Positions 1-11,319 of a DNA stretch of 64,000 bases are shown piece after piece. Position 1 is the first letter of the stretch; each line of letters starts with the position of its first letter. This DNA is from Isoetes taiwanensis. Lineage: Eukaryota > Streptophyta > Lycopodiopsida > Isoetales > Isoetaceae. The translations under genes and the position numbers were made by a program. The stretch spans positions 15,507,422-15,571,421 of the forward strand of contig JAJEKV010000033.1 in NCBI GenBank assembly GCA_021234155.1, given 5' to 3'. Under the pieces are notes generated by a model. It was not told the origin of the DNA. It saw nothing but the letters and a program-made list of their open reading frames with translations, and did not search any database.

Positions 1-779
1 AAAGAGGACGGGAAGCCCATGATGCCAGTTGGATATCCTAAGCTGCTTCCTCCCAAGAAATCAGTGAAGGACCTTGGCCTTTGCTGCGAACAAGATCCAC
101 AAGCATATATTGCATTGGGTTGCTTGTTCAACTAGTATCAAGGGTGCTCCAAACCGCCAAGTACTCCTACGGCCACGCCCACGATTGAATATTGGATGAA
201 ACTCTTGCAAGAACTTCGGGAACATCAGCAGTGTGATTTAAGGCACTTATAATGACTTCGCCACGCGTACTAGGCAAGCACAAGCTCCACCTCATGTAGT
301 CAGTAGTGGTGGAGCCAATTGCTACTATCACTCCTCCTTATGTCGGCCCCACGGAAGGACAAACTGCATCTTAGAATTCAACCCATACAAAGTTTTGAAG
401 AAAGGTATGTTTATTATGGCACGCCCTGATGACTTGGGTGGGCCTAGCTACTGAGGACCCACAAATGGATGATAAGAAGGAGAACTTTGAGATCGCTTCG
501 ATGACTTGGTGGGAGCCAATCCCAAAGGAGGAACCAAGTCTACCCAAATTAATTATGCCAATTGCTGGAAGAAGAGATGGAGGCCAACGACTGCAAGTGA
601 CCGCATAGAAGTGGAGACTATCGACTACGCTTGGGAGCCATCAAACAAGAAGAAGATACCTAATACTATTAAGATACCCGTGCATGCTGCTAAGGCATAT
701 GCAGCACTCGCAGGGGATGTCAACTAGTATTTGAAAATGAATCATTCATCCAAGTGTACTAAAAAATGGTCCATAAATT
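1..779 (+). other. Unrecognised sequence with short open frames
   Basis: The segment has a coding-like base composition but no frame stays open for long. The longest frame (506-727, 73 codons) is basic and rich in Lys, Thr and Pro, and a frame that is already open at base 1 reads a Pro/Lys-rich stretch (KPMMPVGYPKLLPPKK). I recognise no family. It could be the remains of a transposon protein or of a captured gene. It has no second copy in this window. Confidence 0.25.
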
Positions 780-3572
780 CAGGTATTGTCCATAATTAAT
801 GAAATTGTGCTTTTAATGATGTAATATAGGTTTAATTTAAGTGTGCTGATCACAAATATACAATCAGATTCCTGAAAAGACACTATATCAACATTACATG
901 CCAACCCAAACAAAGTGCTACTGCAGAGGGTTGCCCTCATATAGAGTTGGTATAAAATGTATTGGGTCAATGTATAAGATAATTCTGCATCTCAACCACA
1001 TAGCATAGACACGACAATTAAATGAAACTTATCATGCAATTATTGCTAAATTTGAAATATGTAGGGTAATTGATGTCTATAATAGGTTCCCAAAACTTTC
1101 AACTATTTTCAACTACAAACTACAACTGTCACATCTCTACATTTCGGACAAAGCGGTGGCATGACAATGAGTATATGCTCCCGCAACAAAGTCGAATATG
1201 GAAGAGTTGATGACTATGATCAGCAACATCAAATGTACCCGGTTTCCACCTCTCTCGGTATTCTAGTTGCATATAACGCTACCCCAAGGTCATAAACAAT
1301 TAAACAATAGTTGTAATCACCACGGGCTCATCCCCATACATAACCGGTTTATGCAAACACGGAGGGACCCCTAACACGCCCATTCCGAAGATAACATGCT
1401 CTGAAAGTGCTCTCAAAGTCCAATAGTCACGATGGACTGAAAAAAATGGGAGCAAAGAAATAAGGATAGCTGCAAGCCCCATAACAGTTCTTATCGATAC
1501 AAATTTCTCCAAAATTTCTCCAAGCCGAAATGCACATAAAAAAAGAAATGTTGAGAGGTGGTCTGAGAGTGAAGCATCATGTGTGTTATGATAGAAAAAC
1601 TTAATAATGTGTGGCATGGTATCCATGGCATAGCCGAAGTTTTATCTTAACATCTTGTTTTGTAATACTTAAAAAGGTTAATTTTGATATTACCATATGA
1701 CTCCCATTTTAGAAAAGTTTGCGAGAAAAAGACCTTGTAACAGGGGAAGTTCCTCCCTCTGCCTATATGGACCACTTGGATCTTGCAATTTCGAACAATT
1801 TTATAGCTGCTGCAGATCTTCACATGCATGGTTTTTTCTTCCACTGCTTGTCTTTGTTTTGTGTGTGCTTTGTTAAAGCACCATATCTCGTCAACACTAA
1901 TACTTGGTGGCTTGAAAGTTCTTTTCTTGTCTTCCGTGCCTAGATGGGCCATTACCAACAGGCACATCATCCGATGTGTCTACCACCTATTCTCATCGAC
2001 AAAGATACCTAATATATGTAGAATGCAGCTAGATGCGACAAAATCAATGCCATTATTCCCTTCAAACCAAGAGTTATGGATGGGCACTAGCCCAGGCATT
2101 GTATAGGACAAACGAAAGAAGCGAACAGATTTTGAGGAAGAAACATTGACAAATTACTCAGCAAGGATGGCAGTTCATGTATATCAAAGTATGACTAACT
2201 GGGATTAGGTTATAGCATTCATTACCTCTTTGAATAAACACATTCACAACATGTGTTTCAGAATCCTCCTGCAAATATCGGCCCTCTTGCAAACCAAATG
2301 GCAAACGCTCTTGCAATCTAGGGTTTCAATCTCTATAAACCAAGAGCGTATTTCATCTGCTCTGATTCCAATCTGCAAGATATTTCACAAGTACCTGGAA
2401 AGGTCGCTCTAGCTGCAAATCTCTCTGAGATAAAGTACTAGAGAAAATCATAAATTGAATCCTTTCTAAGCCTAAAACGTTACTTTTCACAAATACACCA
2501 GCTAAACCCATGGCTCCCCAACCAGTAATATCGTTAAGGTTTAATGTAAATTATCTAATAGAAACATAAAAAATATAGCATTCACAAAATAAGACAAATG
2601 ACATGTTAGATGTATCATGGATTAACCTGCTTCGGTGTCGCAAATATCTATGGTGGATTTGCATGCTTCTAAAGGATGGGTTTTGTATGTTTCATCTCAG
2701 TAAGCTACAATGCTGCATATTTCATATGAAGAAAATAAAGAAACAGAAAGCCATGCAATTTAGAGCATAGTAAGGTTTGAGCCCTTCTCGAGTTTGCAAA
2801 ATCGAGAGTAAAATACCTGGTTTAAATCAAAAGAGAAGCTCTTCAAGAGTAAAGAACCAACTCGGAAGCAAGAATATAAAAATCCCAATCAAATGCTGAT
2901 CCAAGTTCATTCTACAATCTTTGCATCGAGATAGCAAAACAACCTAAAAAGACAACAAATGATTTCAAAATCTTGACTTGCACGATGTTTACACTTCTCG
3001 ATCGATAATGCGGATATAAGGGTCCACTTCCAAAGCCTACGCAGAGTCCATGTGTGCAATTCTCAGATATCTTGAAATTTGTTCTTGGGTTTACTTGCAA
3101 AAATGAATTGCCGGACTTTTGCCGCTCCTCGATCAATAGGGCTCATTGTAGAAATTCTCCGCCAATGCATCGGAATGAGGAAATTTAAAACAACTACCTG
3201 AATCGTGAGGTGCAACAAGACTAGTCCTTAGAATCTTTGAGACAAAGATCGGTCGCCAAACCAACATTTCCTTTACATTGCGAATCCTATAAATTCTTCA
3301 AGCTATGATTTTCTTGGCCTCGACACAAAAATTTGCTTGCATTTCACACAAGGAAAAAAGCTTGCATGGCTTTAAAGCCACATCCCGTGTCCGTGAATCC
3401 GTGAAGAAGATAGAAACGTCTCGCATCGATCGGGACTTGTGACTCACAGACAAACCCTTGGAATCCAAATAATACCTCTGTTTAGCCCAAAACCAAAGGT
3501 CATTGTGTTCCAAGAAAATCAGGTATTTGTTTCAAAATGGGTCGTAAATAACCACCATTCTGTCTTAAATGA
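780..3572. other. AT-rich stretch without a recognisable gene
   Basis: No supported gene is seen. A minus-strand frame at 1300-1626 (108 codons) has a hydrophobic middle and could be an old exon, but I match it to no family. Minus-strand frames at 2912-3136 and 3298-3513 are likewise unassigned. No repeat shared with the rest of the window was noticed. Confidence 0.3.
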
Positions 3573-3896
3573 ATGCATATTCAAGCAAGAGCTCGATCAT
3601 ATTTAGCAATGCCACAATACCTCCTTCAAAAGAAACATTCGCCCATTTCTAGATGTTCCACTAAACCACACCTCAAAATGCATCTAATATTTGTTGACCA
3701 AACCAGGCTCCTGCCGAGCACGCATGTAGCAAATCGGTCAAGAACTTCCCCTCGGGTGAAATCCCGATTAGACGAAATCACGGAGGAAAAAAATCTTGTT
3801 GTTCGAACTCCCGATCAAATGAAAGATTGCAACCGACTTATCAAATGCCGATGCTCAAGAATCCCGGAAGAGAAAAGAAAAGAAAAGTCGATCCCG

Positions 3897-4763
3897 GAAG
3901 AATCGGCGGATGCTTTGGTCACAACAATTTGCATGGGTTCCGAGATGGCCAAGAAGGAAGTCGTTACCAAGCTCGGGCTTTTATTAAAAGTAGATGAAAC
4001 CGGCCAGAATGGCGATCGGTGACGCAGGCCATTTTCCATGCTTATACGACTTCTTAACTCGATGATTCTCAAGTCCGTGAGAATGCAATTGCATGTCTGC
4101 TTAATATATGCCTTCATGATAAAAAACAAGAGGGCAATTATGGATATTCCGAAACTCGGATAATATTAGCAAGGTCTTAAATGCGGGCTTGACTATAGCA
4201 AAAACAGTCTTCTTTTTTAACACTTTTAGCCTTATGTCAATAAAGGAGTATAGGGATACAAATGTGAGAATGATGCGATTATATCCGGCTTTCTCGTGCA
4301 TTGCTAGAAGATGCTCTAGAGGGTCTTTTCCATCTTTCCTCATCCGATATGAATAAGTTACGCTGGTTTGTGCGGTGTGCGCGGTTTAAACCGCTATCGA
4401 TAATTCATGATAGAAGGGCGCCGCTTGAACATTCAAAGAATGGAAGGTTGGTTCGAGATATATTGGCGTTATTAAGTATGATAGGTAAATGTCAAGAAGG
4501 GGCATTGGAAATAAGTCGAGCAGTGCAATTCCCTCCTAGTTGAAATCCACGGAACCTCTGTGCAGACAATGAGAAGCCGTGAAAATGCAAATTTCTTTGT
4601 GCTTCTAAATTTGTGCCGCATGTGTGGTCGGGCAATAGTAGAGGAAGTTGTTAATTGCAACTCATGTATGTCAACTCTGTACACTTGTGTCTTCAGTTCT
4701 CAGACGCCGCCCGGAAAGGTCGGTGCTTTGCTTCAGATCTTGATGGTAAATGAAAGATGCGTG
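3897..4763 (+). pseudogene. U-box/ARM-repeat E3 ligase fragment, multiply frameshifted
   Basis: Reading across frames gives successive armadillo-type repeats of a plant U-box (PUB) ubiquitin ligase: ALVTTICMGSEMAKKEVV near 3,905-3,965; DDSQVRENAIACLLNICLHD near 4,060-4,117; EALEGLFHLSSSDMNKL-like text near 4,308-4,362; and LEHSKNGRLVRDILALLSMI near 4,426-4,485. A last repeat, SVQTMRSRENANFFVLLNLC, lies near 4,555-4,615. In the family these repeats bind substrates while an upstream U-box recruits the E2. No U-box was found; an open frame upstream (3573-3896) could hold more of the N-terminal part but is unrecognised. At least five frame changes and several stops make it non-functional as written. 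Several breaks fall where the family would have Cys/Ala/Gly codons containing CTG or CAG, so part of the damage may be consensus error. Family assignment is by recognition of the ARM pattern only. Confidence 0.6.
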
Positions 4764-4829
4764 TGAAGGAGGAACGAAGAATTCCGCCAAAGACATTGTT
4801 ACATATCTGTTTGGATGGTCTTCTTTGAA

Positions 4830-5300
4830 CTAAAAGATGATGTCAGCTTTATGTAAAGAGGATGAGTGTCAAATACAAAATTGCCAATCTGAAGGTTTGA
4901 TCATGATGATTTGTGGCCATTTTGATGGTATCACATGGTTTGCCATGACTTTTAGGCCTGCCATCAAAATCCTAATCTCAAAGGTCTGTCGACTTCGCAA
5001 AATAAAAAGGAAGCTTGCTTTCTATGGTCGCTATCTCTCTGTTGCTGGAAGAATGGTTTTAGCTAACTTCCTGTTGGCTAATGCCCATATTCAACTCTAG
5101 TTGCTTTGAAATCTATTTACCAACAGATCTGAGGGCAGTTTGCTCAAGCTTTAGCAGGTAAGTACGTTTGGAGGTTCCTTCTTGGATAATCTCACCATGT
5201 AGCTTCTTTACTAAATATTGGCTTTCTAAAAGCCATTCGGGTGGACATCCAACCATTGAACATTAACTTTACCGAACTCTATCCTGCTGCCTAAATGTTG
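4830..5300 (+). mobile_element. LINE (L1-type) reverse-transcriptase C-terminal remnant
   Basis: An open frame at 4837-5100 ends in the text KRKLAFYGRYLSVAGRMVLA, the connection region that follows the reverse-transcriptase domain in plant L1-type LINE ORF2 proteins (usual form: kW.gr.LSlaGR..L). A further stretch after the stop (about 5,150-5,270) continues the same protein in shifted frames, with an FLLG-like and an ASLLNIGFLKAI stretch. No endonuclease or YxDD core is present and no poly-A tail was identified, so this is an internal relic. It is unrelated in position to the LINEs at 33 kb, 43 kb and 62 kb. Confidence 0.6.
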
Positions 5301-6717
5301 TCCTCTTAGAAGAATTCTTGTATCTGTTTTTGATCATGCACCTGTTGACATATCAAACTCAACACGCTATCTTTTGGTGTCCCCTAGTCTATGATAATCA
5401 GAATGAGTGCCTGGTACTGAGAAACCTCCTTTGGCTTCAAATCCCATTGGTAATGGCAGCAAAATCACTGCATAACCTAATAATATCATCTTAACTTTTT
5501 TCTAGACATTGGAAGTTAATAATATCAAACAAGCAGCTCCAATTTTGAAGTATTTATTCTACTCCAAACAATAGGAATATCTATGCTAAGGCTGCTACTA
5601 AGTGGAGTATTTAATATCGTGAAACTTTAAACCTGTTTTGCTAGTGTCGGGAAATCCAAATTGCTCTGCTATACATCACATAATATATTATATCTATTTT
5701 TGCAACATTTGATCACTTTGGGAGTGGCTAAATGTACCTCTCCATAACAATCCTTTCGGCTCCTTTGAGCTATAATGTCACTTTTATGGATGCCTCAATA
5801 ACCCTGGGTCAATCTGGAAACACAGAAATAGGGTTTGTCGTGGTAGTATACAATAGATTAAGGATGCAATTAAAAAAAACTTGCCTCTTCAAGGCTACGA
5901 CGATAGAACACAGGTGGTTACTTTGTTGGTTTATTTCTGTCATTTTCAATCCAGGATACTGATTGTGAACTCCTTTTTGATAGGGTACATGGAGGATTCA
6001 ACACATATGAGGAATGTCAAACCTTTATATCATTATGGATGAAATTGTTTAGGATAAAGATAAAGAAAAAGGTTTTTTACGTCCATGGTGATCCAAACGG
6101 GCCATGAACAAAAGCCGTGAGACCGAACAGAACTCGGGGGCTATGCTCTATAACAAGTCATGCTTGCAATAACAAGAAAAAAAAAATTGCAAAATAATGC
6201 ATTTGGCATCATGAATAGTTGGAGTTAACTTCCACCTATGCTAGAAAATATAATATACGGTTGAAAATATATGGTATATATTATGAACCTATTGAGACAC
6301 AAGATCTTCATCCTTGCTGGTTGCATAGTCCTTAGTGGTGGGTACAAAGTCTAGAGTGATACGTGATCTTCATTAAGAGATGAAACTACGTGGGAGGTGG
6401 AATCCCATCAAGTTTGCGCACATGGCACATGCCATATCGACATCCAACATTTTAGGAAATTGGGATTGATTTGAATTTTGTTATCTAATCCAACGAATCG
6501 AGCGGATCTTTCTAGATGTAACGGTGATGAGCAATCCTTTCGGTGATAAAAGCAGTTGCGAGATTGACTAAATTTTTTGCTATTTGTTCCATAAACGCTG
6601 GTAGGGTTTAGCAAATAAGGGAGATTACTCACAGAGGTCGACTCCTCTAGAGTTAATAAATTGGTAGTAATATTGGCCTGCAGGTGCTTCATGTCAGCTT
6701 TTTAATGTAATATGAGA
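5301..6717. other. No recognisable gene
   Basis: The part up to about 6,000 may continue the LINE remnant (weakly coding-like frame at 5732-5962), but no motif supports this. The rest is AT-rich with short frames only, including a minus-strand frame at 6408-6692 that matches nothing I know. Confidence 0.3.
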
Positions 6718-7199
6718 ACACACAACTACCATTAACATTATTAACATAAACCATTGCATTTAACACATTTAAATTAAAATCCCCCTTAAACCCCCTTTGG
6801 TTTGGGTGCATATTCATACGGGGGGTTACTCCGGGCAACGAGAGCTGTTGGATGGGCATATTTGCCCTTTATTCCAAGATCTGGACCGTACATAGCGATC
6901 CTCGTTTGTGGGGTATGCATATACAAGTTTTTGTATATAGTATATTAAGGTTTGCAAAATACTATAAGGTTTGAAAGAATGTACTTAATGGTGTTAATTT
7001 TATACATGTATTGTAAATATATTTTTGGGGCTCTCGCTGCCCTACGTAACCCCCCGTGTGAATATGCACCCAAACCAAAGGGTGTTTAAGGGGGATTTTA
7101 ATTTAAATGTGTTAAATGCAATGGTTTATGTTAATAATGTTAATGGTAGTTGTGTGTTGATTGTTATATTAAAAAAACTTTTGGGCCCTTCGGGCCCTA
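6718..7199. mobile_element. Foldback MITE copy 1
   Basis: The left arm (about 6,718-6,850) and right arm (about 7,030-7,159) are imperfect inverted copies of each other over about 130 bases, running from the ACACAACTACCATTAAC end to the GGTTTGGGTGCATATTC and CGGGCAACGAGAGCTG blocks. The roughly 180-base AT-rich loop has no coding capacity. The right arm is followed by a short A/T run and a perfect GC hairpin (GGGCCC-TTC-GGGCCC at 7183-7197). The same layout recurs at 9,643-10,225. No clear target-site duplication was identified, so the true outer ends are uncertain. Confidence 0.75.
7183..7197. repeat. GC hairpin beside MITE copy 1
   Basis: Perfect six-base arms with a three-base TTC loop (GGGCCCTTCGGGCCC), 24 bases outside the right MITE arm. 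A longer version occupies 10211-10225 in the same place beside MITE copy 2, so it is probably part of the element or of its preferred site. Confidence 0.6.
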
Positions 7200-7593
7200 A
7201 CTGACGCAAACATAGGTAAATAAAGCCAGTACCACTAGTTCAAGAAAATTAACTATCAAAATAAATACCCCCTTCTATTGTAAACTGCACATTGTCATGC
7301 ATATGCTAGTGCATATGGTAACATGTGCTGGTATCAATGCAAGCCTGTTTTGGCATGGCAAGCATTCATAAGCATATGGCATATGCAAAACAAATTTAAT
7401 TCTACAAAGAGGGAGCATGAATACAAAAGAAATGGCAATCATAACCGGCAGTGGCATCCACAAATAAGAATATTCATAGGATCAAAAACAAGATATGATT
7501 TATAATGATCCCCGAACTGCCAAGATTGCAAATTCTTCTTTGGAAAAACCAGATTATGGTAATGTCACATTAGAGAAATAGAACAAAGTTGGG
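7200..7593. other. No recognisable gene
   Basis: AT-rich sequence between the MITE and the last recognisable exon of the protease fragment. It may contain intron or 3' sequence of that gene, which reads on the minus strand, but no further exon could be recognised. Confidence 0.3.
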
Positions 7594-8260
7594 CAATCCC
7601 TAATGGTTGTTTTGGTCTTTGTTGGTTCGACTCTCCTTATATACGCACTCCCTTTTGGTTTGCTTCCATGCCAACTGCTTTATGAAGATCAGGGTTCTCC
7701 ATCTTCTGCCATTCAACACTCAAAACAGGAAATCCTGCAAGAAATGGGAATATCATCAGAACATGCAGGACAAAAAACAAAAAATGACGTGGTCTTCACT
7801 TAATCACGACTGTATAATCTCCAAATCCGCTTCAAGTCCTCAATAAAATGTTTAATAATAACGTGTAGGTATGACATATCCAATATTCTCTGCATCTTCA
7901 TGCTTCAATGATTGAAATGCAATACCAACACTCGGTCATTAAATGCAAGTCCACCAGAATTGCCCAAGTTTATGGCTGCGTCAATCTGTCGAGCAAATCA
8001 ATCTGTCGAGCAAAATGTGTCTCTCTCGTCAAAATTTAAAAATGTATGTATATAACTCCAAAGAAATCAAATGAATAAGCATTACAATTCACTAACTTAC
8101 CTGCACACCTAACAATAACCATGCACATAAGATGTGACTTCAATTCTAGAAACAACTCCACTTGTAACTGATATTGTGTCGCCACCAATTGGATAGCCAA
8201 CTACAAAAGAATGAAGATCCCGCAAAACGTGGTAATACTCCAAACTCAACAGGAACTCAC
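7594..8260 (-). pseudogene. DEG9-like serine protease fragment (three exons), unit A
   Basis: Minus-strand exons of a plant Deg/HtrA (trypsin-fold) protease closest in memory to nuclear DEG9. Exon a (8101-8260) reads [20 protein letters not shown] and ends LLGVQ before a GTAAGT donor. Exon b (about 7805-7985) reads IDAAINLGNSGGLAFN and then, frameshifted, HEDAENIGYVIPT; GNSGG (7950-7964) holds the catalytic serine. Exon c (about 7594-7734), after a TTTCTTGCAG acceptor, reads [16 protein letters not shown] and NQKGVRI. The His and Asp parts of the triad and the PDZ domains are missing. Introns are present, so genomic DNA rather than mRNA was copied. Frameshifts lie in exons b and c, and a short deletion follows YVHG in exon a. 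Exon a abuts the P0 fragment directly at about 8,260, forming a fusion. Between AACTAC and the junction, unit A has a garbled version of the CAG/CTG-rich text seen in units B and C. Confidence 0.75.
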
Positions 8261-9060
8261 CAGCAGTTACAGCAACTGGAGCTGTAGCAATAGCAAACTT
8301 GGAGGGATCCTTCAAAAATTATTTAACCCGATCTGCCTGTGGATATGAATATTTTGTTGCAAGGGCAACTGAAAGAACATTTTTATACGAATTGACGAAG
8401 AAATGAGCAGCTGCTGCCAAAGTAGGGTATCCTACTGCCAATGACAATGCAACCACCATTGAAACACCAGAAGAGAACTTAGCCATCAGATCATCCTCAG
8501 TCAAGTCAAGGACTGCAGGATCAAAAACTGAACCATAAGAAAATGGACGAATGCCAAGCTTTGCAAGCAAAGTTGCCTCAGATGAACCAACTTTATCTCC
8601 TTTTTTAATCAGATCCACATTGGACACAATTTCCACAGTTCTCTTATTAATCTTTGTGGGAATGTTAAGAACATGGAAGAAGGACGTTTGAGAAGGATCA
8701 AGCCCTGTGTTTCCAGGAGGTATGGTCACATCAATTGGGGCTACAAGCCCAACACGAGCAGGTGCACCCACCTTGTACTTGGCAACTTCTTCTCTGACTT
8801 CCTTTAGATCCCCTTTTGTAAAAATAAGTCCCACGTTGCCCAAGAGAAGAGATATCAGATTCAAAACAGCCGTATTTCCAGTTTTCTCTGCGTAAACTCG
8901 AATGGTTCTTTTCATCATGGTATTCTTCCCCATAAGTACGATGCATTCGGGCCTTAAACCCTTCCCGATTTTTGCATTTGAGTAGACCCAACATTATCCG
9001 CTACACAGATCAAAGCCTTGGAGTACTCCTCCAAAATCTCATACATCTTTTCTAAAGTAT
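8260..9060 (-). pseudogene. 60S ribosomal stalk protein P0 (uL10) fragment, unit A copy 1
   Basis: P0 anchors the P1/P2 stalk on the large ribosomal subunit. The open part (8319-8933, 204 codons) starts at [19 protein letters not shown] and contains [40 protein letters not shown] and [20 protein letters not shown]. About ten residues (LVVxxVYDNG-like) that P0 proteins have between RPFSYG and SVFDP are missing. The last frame ends at a nonsense codon (TAA where unit C has GAA); DPSKF and TAPVAVTAG follow in frame after it. Upstream of the Met the frame is broken, but VADNVGS and LEEYS are still readable up to about 9,060. The acidic C-terminal tail that binds P1/P2 factors is absent because the sequence switches to protease exons at about 8,260. 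It is therefore a truncated, non-functional gene copy. Confidence 0.88.
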
Positions 9061-9130
9061 TATATGTACCTGGGTTATTAGTGATGGCAAATTAAAAAGA
9101 GGCCGGAGCACTGCAAAAAGAGAAAGGGAG
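9061..9130 (-). other. Intron 3' end before the P0 exon
   Basis: Read on the minus strand, a pyrimidine-rich tract ending CTCTTTTTGCAG (near 9,113) and a second CACTAATAACCCAG (ending near 9,073) resemble branch-site plus acceptor sequences just before the P0 coding text. Either could be the 3' splice site. This shows that the copied piece includes intron sequence and is not a processed retrocopy. The same sequence is present at about 12,310, 26,210 and 47,020. Confidence 0.45.
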
Positions 9131-9392
9131 GTGAATGCCTACCAGAACTAAGAACAGGAATCGGATAGCTACAAAGACCGATTATTTGCGTAATACCAAA
9201 ACAGGCCGCCACGGATTTCCCCGGCGATCATAGCTCGACACAAAAAGAAACACCCATTTCGCAAGTTGAACATTCATTTCTTTTCGATGCTTGCTCCAGC
9301 CTTCTTGTTCTCGATGCTTGCTCTAGCCTACCGGCAGCACCACATGCATGGCGGTTGCTCCACCTCTCAGAGAATTTGTGCCTTCCGCTAGC

Positions 9393-9488
9393 AAACCCTA
9401 TCTAGCAAACCCTATTTCTAAATGGCTCGAGGGTTGCATGTGAAGGAGTCCGAATAAGCTAATTGAAAAAAAAATACAACATGGCCCA
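9393..9488 (-). promoter_or_regulatory. Ribosomal-protein-type promoter: telo-boxes and site II, unit A copy 1
   Basis: Two telo-boxes (AAACCCTA at 9393-9400 and 9407-9414) lie about 75 bases from a site II element (GGCCCA at 9483-9488, that is TGGGCC on the minus strand). This pairing is typical of plant ribosomal-protein gene promoters. It stands about 330 bases upstream of the P0 exon, in the right orientation, so the promoter travelled with the gene fragment. Confidence 0.6.
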
Positions 9489-9642
9489 TGGGTCTAAACC
9501 ATTGAACAAAAAACACTAAAATTAATGTTGGCGTATATGCACTCTAGATATACTAATTAGTAGTTCCCATGCAATACGTTTTTGAAATCATATGAAAACC
9601 ATAGGAAAAATAGTACAAAAATACAAAACCAACCCCTCAGTT

Positions 9643-10225
9643 ATTAACAACCAACACATAACTACCATTGACATTAATTAACACAACCATTGGGTCCAAC
9701 ACATTTAAATTAGAATCCCCCTTAAACCCCCTTTGGTTTGGGTGCATATTGGTTTGGGTGCATATTCACACGGGGGGTGACTCCGGGCAACGAGAGCTGT
9801 TGGATAGGCATATTCACCCCTTATTCCTTAATCTATACCGTACATAAAGTTCCTCGTTTGTGGGGTATGCAAGTACAAAATTTGCTATACTGTATAACAA
9901 GATTCGCAAAATACTATAAGATTTCAAGTGGAATACTATATGGTGTTGATTTCGTACGTGCAAAATACAATTATGAGGGCTCTCGCTGCCCTACGTCACC
10001 CCCCGTGTGAATATGCACCCAAACCAAAGGGGGTTTAAGGGGGATTCTAATTTAAATGTGTTGGACCCAATGGTTGTGTTAATTAATGTCAATGGTAGTT
10101 ATGTGTTGGTTGTTAATGTCAATGGTTGTTATGTGTTGGTTGTTATGTGTTGGGAGATTTAATTTTTATATGTTGGATGTTAATAGTTTGTGTTGCAAAA
10201 TTTTTTTTTTGGCCCCTTCGGGGCC
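9643..10225. mobile_element. Foldback MITE copy 2
   Basis: Same family as 6,718-7,199. The left arm starts near AACCAACACATAACTACC (9,649) and the right arm ends near 10,117, with arms of about 140 bases. The GGTTTGGGTGCATATT block is duplicated inside the left arm (9,733-9,765). The right arm is followed by partial repeats of its own end (GTTATGTGTTGGTTGTTA), a T run and the hairpin GGCCCC-TTC-GGGGCC (10211-10225). It sits at the CCAACCCC point where unit A departs from units B and C, so it inserted, or mediated rearrangement, after the array formed. Confidence 0.75.
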
Positions 10226-10979
10226 TTAGGGACGTCACTTCCCCCTCCCAGTGTGACAAAACTTTTAGAATTCAAACAAAAAAAAAACTAGAATTCATTT
10301 TAGGCTTTCATCACCTGTAGCTTTTGAATTTGATCACAATAAAACAAATAGAACATAAGTAAAAGTTACCATAAAGATAGAGCAGATTGATCCCATTATT
10401 CTGAAAGTCATAAAGTTTGCAACACAAAGAAAACCCCCTGTTATTATGCTACATATTGTTACTTCCGCTACAACTATTTCTCTTTCACAATGACACCATT
10501 GTTTATCAATCCATATGATTTTGGATGCTCCATCTCTAGCTTAAAGGTAATGCATGATTCACCTTATGGTTTGATTAAAGTTCCAAACCTACAATATAAA
10601 TGCATTCTTGTGGCCACTGTTTGACTGATCTGCATGACATGGAAAAGGGCGTGGAATAATCCGCCTGTTGTGTGCATAAGAATCCGTTTGTTGATTGAAG
10701 CTAAAGGCTGGCTGCTATGAACAATCCGGCAGCCAAGAATATCTAAGAGTTGGAAGCAAACAGAGGGCCTAAACTTGAATCTGCAGCAAATCTTAGGAAG
10801 GAAACAAAAAGGGGTTTTGCAGAACTACATTGTAGAATCAGGAAACCAATACCTTGTAAAAGAAAACATTATGCTAACTGAAGAAACATTAAAAAACAAA
10901 TACCTTTGTAAGTGTGAGCAAAAAATCCATCTCGTGGTAGTAAAATCCACTCCGGCAATAAGAATCCAAGAGGGCAAGT
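10226..10979. other. No recognisable gene
   Basis: Sequence found only in unit A. A plus-strand open frame from 10,775 runs into the hexamer repeat and looks accidental. No exon, repeat or RNA gene was recognised. Confidence 0.3.
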
Positions 10980-10983
10980 ACAC

Positions 10984-11160
10984 ATGCATATGCACACATG
11001 CACACACATGCACACATGCACATGCACTTGCACTTGCACTTGCACTTGCACTTGCACTTGCACTTGCACTTGCACTTGCACTTGCACTTGCACAATACAC
11101 ATGCACATGAACATGCACATGCACACACATGCACATGCATACACATGCGCAGTGTTCATG
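10984..11160. repeat. CACATG-rich and CTTGCA hexamer microsatellite
   Basis: A core of about eleven CTTGCA units (about 11,027-11,092) is flanked on both sides by ACATGCAC-type units. The period of six keeps all frames open, which explains the several long Leu-Ala, Cys-Thr and His-Leu repeat frames on both strands; these are not genes. Confidence 0.9.
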
Positions 11161-11319
11161 CACAAACACATGCAGAGAAAGACAACAATGTTCCAACCAA
11201 CAAAAATTAACGGCCCATAAAGGGTGCACTCTATAAATACTATTTAGTACACCTCAACGAATACAACAACGAAATCATAGAAAAACCATGTGAAAACGCG
11301 TATAAAAATCTAAAAGTAA

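Noticed and set aside
10775-11229. Long Leu-Ala, Cys-Thr, His-Leu and Ser-Ala repeat frames on both strands
   Set aside because: They are translations of the CTTGCA/CACATG hexamer array, which keeps every frame open; there is no start context, domain or flanking coding text.
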